Shown here piece after piece: positions 61,344 through 64,000 of a stretch of 64,000 nt of DNA. The stretch comes from Deinococcus psychrotolerans (lineage in GTDB: Bacteria > Deinococcota > Deinococci > Deinococcales > Deinococcaceae). Below the pieces are notes generated by a model, which saw nothing but the letters and a program-made list of their open reading frames with translations, did no database searches and was not told the origin of the DNA. The position numbers and the translations under genes are program-made. The stretch is from the NCBI RefSeq assembly GCF_003860465.1, contig NZ_CP034183.1:387501-451500 (forward strand), read 5' to 3'. Position 1 is the first letter of the stretch. The number at the start of each line of letters is the position of its first letter.

Positions 61344-62849
61344 TCAACTTACCTTCACTTCAAAGCGGTGGTAGCCGGTCGCACCTTCGGGCAGGGCGTC
61401 TTTGTCTGCTTTTTTCTGAACGGTGTCGCCTGAATAAGCCCGCACTGCCAGAGTGTATTGGCCCGCTTCCGGCGTCCAGGCCAGTTGCCAGGGTGTCCAG
61501 GCATAAATGCTGCGCGGCCTGACGAGTTCAGCTTCGCGCCAGGTCTTTTCGCCGTCGGTGCTGACTTCTACCTTGGTGATCGGCTGGCTAAAAAAGGCCA
61601 CGCCCCGAATAAAAGTCTGCCGACCTGCTTTGACGACTGGGTCAATTTCTGGCGGCTGGTCGATGCGGCTCATCAGTTCCACCCGCGCCGCTTTCGACCA
61701 ATCGCGCTTGACCCAGTATCCCGGCTGATCTTCGGCGCTCAGCGTAATGTTGGTGATCCACCTCGGCTGCTTCATGCCGTACCGGCCGGGAATCAGCACC
61801 CGCAGCGGGAAGCCGTGCTTGGCGTTGAGCGCTTCGCCGTTGAGCTGTGTGATGAGCAGGTTTTCCGGGTCGAGCGCTTCGCCCAGCGGCAACGACTCGG
61901 TGTAGCCGTCGGCGGCCTTCCACAGCACGAAGCGGGCTTCTTTCTGGATACCCACGTCGCGCAGCAAGTCGGTGAGCCGGAAGCCGCCCCAGATTCCGTT
62001 GGAGATCAGCGGCCCGCCGACGGGGTTGGAGATGCACGACAGGGTGCGCTCGCTGGTCACGGGGGCGAACTGCTTGAGGTCAGCCAAACGGTAAGTCTTG
62101 GGCGTCTGCACCAATCCGCTCACCGTCAGGCTCCACTTTTCGGCGCTCAGGCGAGGATCGAAGGCTTCTAGGTTTTTGGAGACGTAGTAAAACTGCTCCA
62201 CCGGCGTCACGCCAAACGGCAGCGGCTGACCCGGCACGGGAGCGGCAGCGGTGGTGTCTGCGCTGCCTTGCTTGAGCAGAGCGCTGAGGCCCCCGCCCGC
62301 CACCACCGCTCCTCCAGCCGCGAGGCCCAGTGTCGTCAAGCGGCGGGCCGTATCGGTAGGAGTGGTCACGCCTTGCAGCCTCTCCCCGCCCGGCCCAAAT
62401 GTTAGCAGCCGGTTCACGCCTTCCAGCAGCGCCCAGAACACCAGGCCGTAGAGCAGCGGCAGCCACCAGCCCAGTGAACCCAGCCCCACGATGCACAGCA
62501 GCGCCAGCATTCCGGCGGCGGCCCACGGCACACTCACTGCGCCCAGTAAGCTCAAACCGCCCAGCCACAGCACCGCCACCCCGCTGAAGGCCAGCAACTT
62601 GGCGTCTTGGCCGAGGCCCAACAGCTTGTGCAGAAACTGAAACACGGCGGGCACGCCCAGCGCCTGCGTCAGCACGCCGAATAAGGCAATCGGCGGATAG
62701 GCCAGACCTGCCCAGACCAGGGCCGCGTAGCCGATCACGCTCAGCAGCACGGCGGCGATCCACGCTCTCAAAAGTCGCCACCAAAAATGTTGCGCCGGGG
62801 CATTCTTATTTTGTTTTCCATTTTGAAGATTGGACTCAGGGTTTGACAT
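61344..62849 (-). CDS. membrane-anchored molybdopterin oxidoreductase (sulfite oxidase family)
   Basis: A 501-residue protein. Residues 25-150 contain about five hydrophobic segments, followed by a sixth with a preceding Arg pair (DTARRLTTLGLAAGGAVVAGGG). From residue 205 on it is a sulfite-oxidase-type Mo-cofactor domain with the Mo-ligand Cys near residue 271 (TLSCISNPVGG), HGFPLRVLIPGRYG, and a C-terminal Mo-co dimerisation domain (TFIRGVAFFSQPITKVEVS). It should oxidise sulfite or reduce a sulfoxide outside the membrane. No cytochrome partner is adjacent. Confidence 0.85.
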   Translation of the reverse strand: MSNPESNLQNGKQNKNAPAQHFWWRLLRAWIAAVLLSVIGYAALVWAGLAYPPIALFGVLTQALGVPAVFQFLHKLLGLGQDAKLLAFSGVAVLWLGGLSLLGAVSVPWAAAGMLALLCIVGLGSLGWWLPLLYGLVFWALLEGVNRLLTFGPGGERLQGVTTPTDTARRLTTLGLAAGGAVVAGGGLSALLKQGSADTTAAAPVPGQPLPFGVTPVEQFYYVSKNLEAFDPRLSAEKWSLTVSGLVQTPKTYRLADLKQFAPVTSERTLSCISNPVGGPLISNGIWGGFRLTDLLRDVGIQKEARFVLWKAADGYTESLPLGEALDPENLLITQLNGEALNAKHGFPLRVLIPGRYGMKQPRWITNITLSAEDQPGYWVKRDWSKAARVELMSRIDQPPEIDPVVKAGRQTFIRGVAFFSQPITKVEVSTDGEKTWREAELVRPRSIYAWTPWQLAWTPEAGQYTLAVRAYSGDTVQKKADKDALPEGATGYHRFEVKVS

Positions 62850-62890
62850 GGGCTGGTTTCTCCTCCTTTCTCAGGAAGTTAGGTCAATTC

Positions 62891-62922
62891 AAAAAAGACG
62901 CGCAGCTCAGGAAGCCACGCGC
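62891..62922 (-). terminator. terminator of the first DUF4397 gene
   Basis: Minus strand: GCGCGTGGCT and AGCTGCGCGT form a ten-pair stem with some G-T pairs, followed by six T (62896-62891). Confidence 0.7.
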
Positions 62923-62961
62923 CTAAAGGATCAATCAAATTCAGTTCAGTTGGGAAGCGGC

Positions 62962-63660
62962 TTACTTCTTGCCCATGCTGCCCATTTCCAGCTTGTCTTC
63001 GGCGACGATCACGTCAAAGTTCTTGTTCTTGAGGGTGCCCACCGCGAACAAGCTGTAGGTTTTGCCGCCCGCTACGCTGATGCCCGAGATATTCTTGACC
63101 ACGGGTGACATTTTGCCGAACGGCACGATGTCGAGGTTGACGCCCATCGGGTTGACCAGCAGGGTGCGGTCATAGCCGTACTTGAGGGGGGTCTTGAATA
63201 GGCCAGCTTTGTTCATGTCCACCGCGATGGCCTGCACTGCAGGAGCGTCGGGAGCAAGGTGGTAGACGGTGATTTCGGCTTTGCCTTTGTTCTTATTCAG
63301 GCCGCTGGTGTAGAAAATAATTGGCGTGACTTTCTTGAGGTAGCCCGACGCCGCGACGGTGTAGTAGACGCCCGCCTTGAGGTTGACGCTGCCGCTGAAG
63401 ACCACCGCTTTCATGTTGCCTGCTGCCGTGATCATGACTTTGTGCATTCCGGCGGGGACTTCGCCGTAGGCGGTCACAGCTTTGAAAGGCGCGTTGGAAA
63501 CGGTGCGGGTGCCGTCCACGTAGACGTCCACGGCGGGCGCGTCCGAGACGGCGTGAACGACGCGCACGTAAGCGTCTTTCATGCCCATGTTTTGGGCGGA
63601 GGCGGAAACGCTGAGGGTCAGTGCGGCGGCGATCATGGCGGTCATTTTGGATTTCGTCAT
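62962..63660 (-). CDS. secreted DUF4397 protein, copy 1
   Basis: A 232-residue exported protein with signal peptide MTKSKMTAMIAAALTLSVSA and a DUF4397 beta-sandwich: YVRVVHAVSDAPAVDVYVDG opens the first repeat and ITVYHLAPDAPAVQAIAVD the second. DUF4397 proteins are extracellular or cell-envelope proteins of unknown role. AAGGAGAG precedes ATG 63660. Its C-terminal string EDKLEMGSMG recurs in the next gene, so the two are paralogues. Confidence 0.85.
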   Translation of the reverse strand: MTKSKMTAMIAAALTLSVSASAQNMGMKDAYVRVVHAVSDAPAVDVYVDGTRTVSNAPFKAVTAYGEVPAGMHKVMITAAGNMKAVVFSGSVNLKAGVYYTVAASGYLKKVTPIIFYTSGLNKNKGKAEITVYHLAPDAPAVQAIAVDMNKAGLFKTPLKYGYDRTLLVNPMGVNLDIVPFGKMSPVVKNISGISVAGGKTYSLFAVGTLKNKNFDVIVAEDKLEMGSMGKK

Positions 63661-63951
63661 CTTGTACTCTCCTTGGTATTGCTGTTTGAACGTATCTTGC
63701 TGCTTCACTGAGTTGTATGCCAAAGAGACCCTGTTCAGATGTTGGATGCCCTGCTTTTACCCTTTATACAAACTTTAAGGTGATTCACAAAGCCGGCGAA
63801 GCCAAAACCAGAAGCGGCAACTGGGCCAAGACGAGTAACAACAGCGTGCGAAGAACGGCGGATCAGACTTTCCTACTCGCCTCTCCGCCGTCCCTTCTTG
63901 TTATGGGTTCGCCCTGAACTCAATCAGCGGCTGAACTTTTTTGAATGATCT

Positions 63952-64000
63952 TTATTTGCCGCCCATGCTGCCCATCTCCAGCTTGTCTTCAGTAGCCACC
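63952..64000 (-). CDS. DUF4397-type protein, copy 2, C-terminal end
   Basis: The last 15 or so codons of a second gene, running off the window: ATEDKLEMGSMGGK and stop TAA at 63952-63954. It repeats the end of the gene at 62962 (AEDKLEMGSMGKK) almost exactly, showing a tandem duplication. About 290 bases separate the two; I see no gene in that gap. Confidence 0.75.
   Translation of the reverse strand, partial: VATEDKLEMGSMGGK

Noticed and set aside
61106..61522. Plus-strand 138-codon frame in the AT-rich gap
   Set aside because: It overlaps the C-terminus of the sulfite-oxidase gene, has no ribosome binding site, and its composition changes abruptly where it enters that gene.

Overview
The window is a stretch of GC-rich bacterial chromosome that reads as Deinococcus or a close relative. 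The reasons are a UvsE-type UV endonuclease, a LEA-like desiccation protein, a DinB-family protein, many genes preceded by a TANNNT -10 box only 5 to 8 bases before the start codon (the leaderless pattern known from Deinococcus), and typical housekeeping proteins. I see no prophage, insertion sequence or CRISPR array. Species cannot be fixed from sequence reading alone.

Layout. 1-4500: tail of a CoA-disulfide reductase, gluconokinase, a tiny DUF2256 zinc-ribbon gene coupled to uvsE, a DUF1697 protein and a MATE exporter. 4567-9015: pheS and pheT separated by an AT-richer HNH endonuclease gene and headed by an attenuator with a short leader ORF. 9030-12550: a cobalamin riboswitch followed by btuF-btuC-btuD and two paralogous 72-residue membrane proteins. 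12679-18615: an EamA exporter, a [2Fe-2S] protein, a GH15 glucoamylase and a DUF47-Pit phosphate uptake pair. 18685-25082: a lipoprotein, pyruvate dehydrogenase aceE-aceF and a divergent LysR regulator. 25087-32582: an S41-type lipoprotein, a queuosine-precursor transporter, asparaginase, a LEA-like protein and several uncharacterised proteins. 32655-36450: ilvB-ilvN-ilvC with a leader peptide and attenuator. 36515-38260: a secreted protein and a PfkB kinase.

38400-44573 is a block of information-processing genes on the minus strand: tRNA-Thr, tRNA-Tyr, tRNA-Gly, tRNA-Thr and tuf; then rpmG-secE-nusG-rplK-rplA-(L10 leader)-rplJ-rplL. 44985-48811 encodes a heterodimeric ABC exporter. 48883-50925 holds ybaB, recR and three tandem roadblock/LC7 proteins. 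51130-64000 carries a GRDP-like membrane protein, pckA, a GNAT protein, a WGR-DUF1963 protein, leuS with its own attenuator, glpX, a molybdopterin oxidoreductase and two tandem DUF4397 genes, the second cut by the window end.

Regulatory themes stand out more than any single gene. Three amino-acid-related genes (pheS, ilvB, leuS) share one leader design: a short leader ORF with leaderless-type promoter spacing, overlapping the first of three mutually exclusive RNA strands that end in a terminator. The two gluconeogenic genes pckA and glpX share a LacI-family-like palindrome at their promoters. These are the best leads for new biology here, with the triple roadblock/recR cluster and the HNH gene inside pheST.
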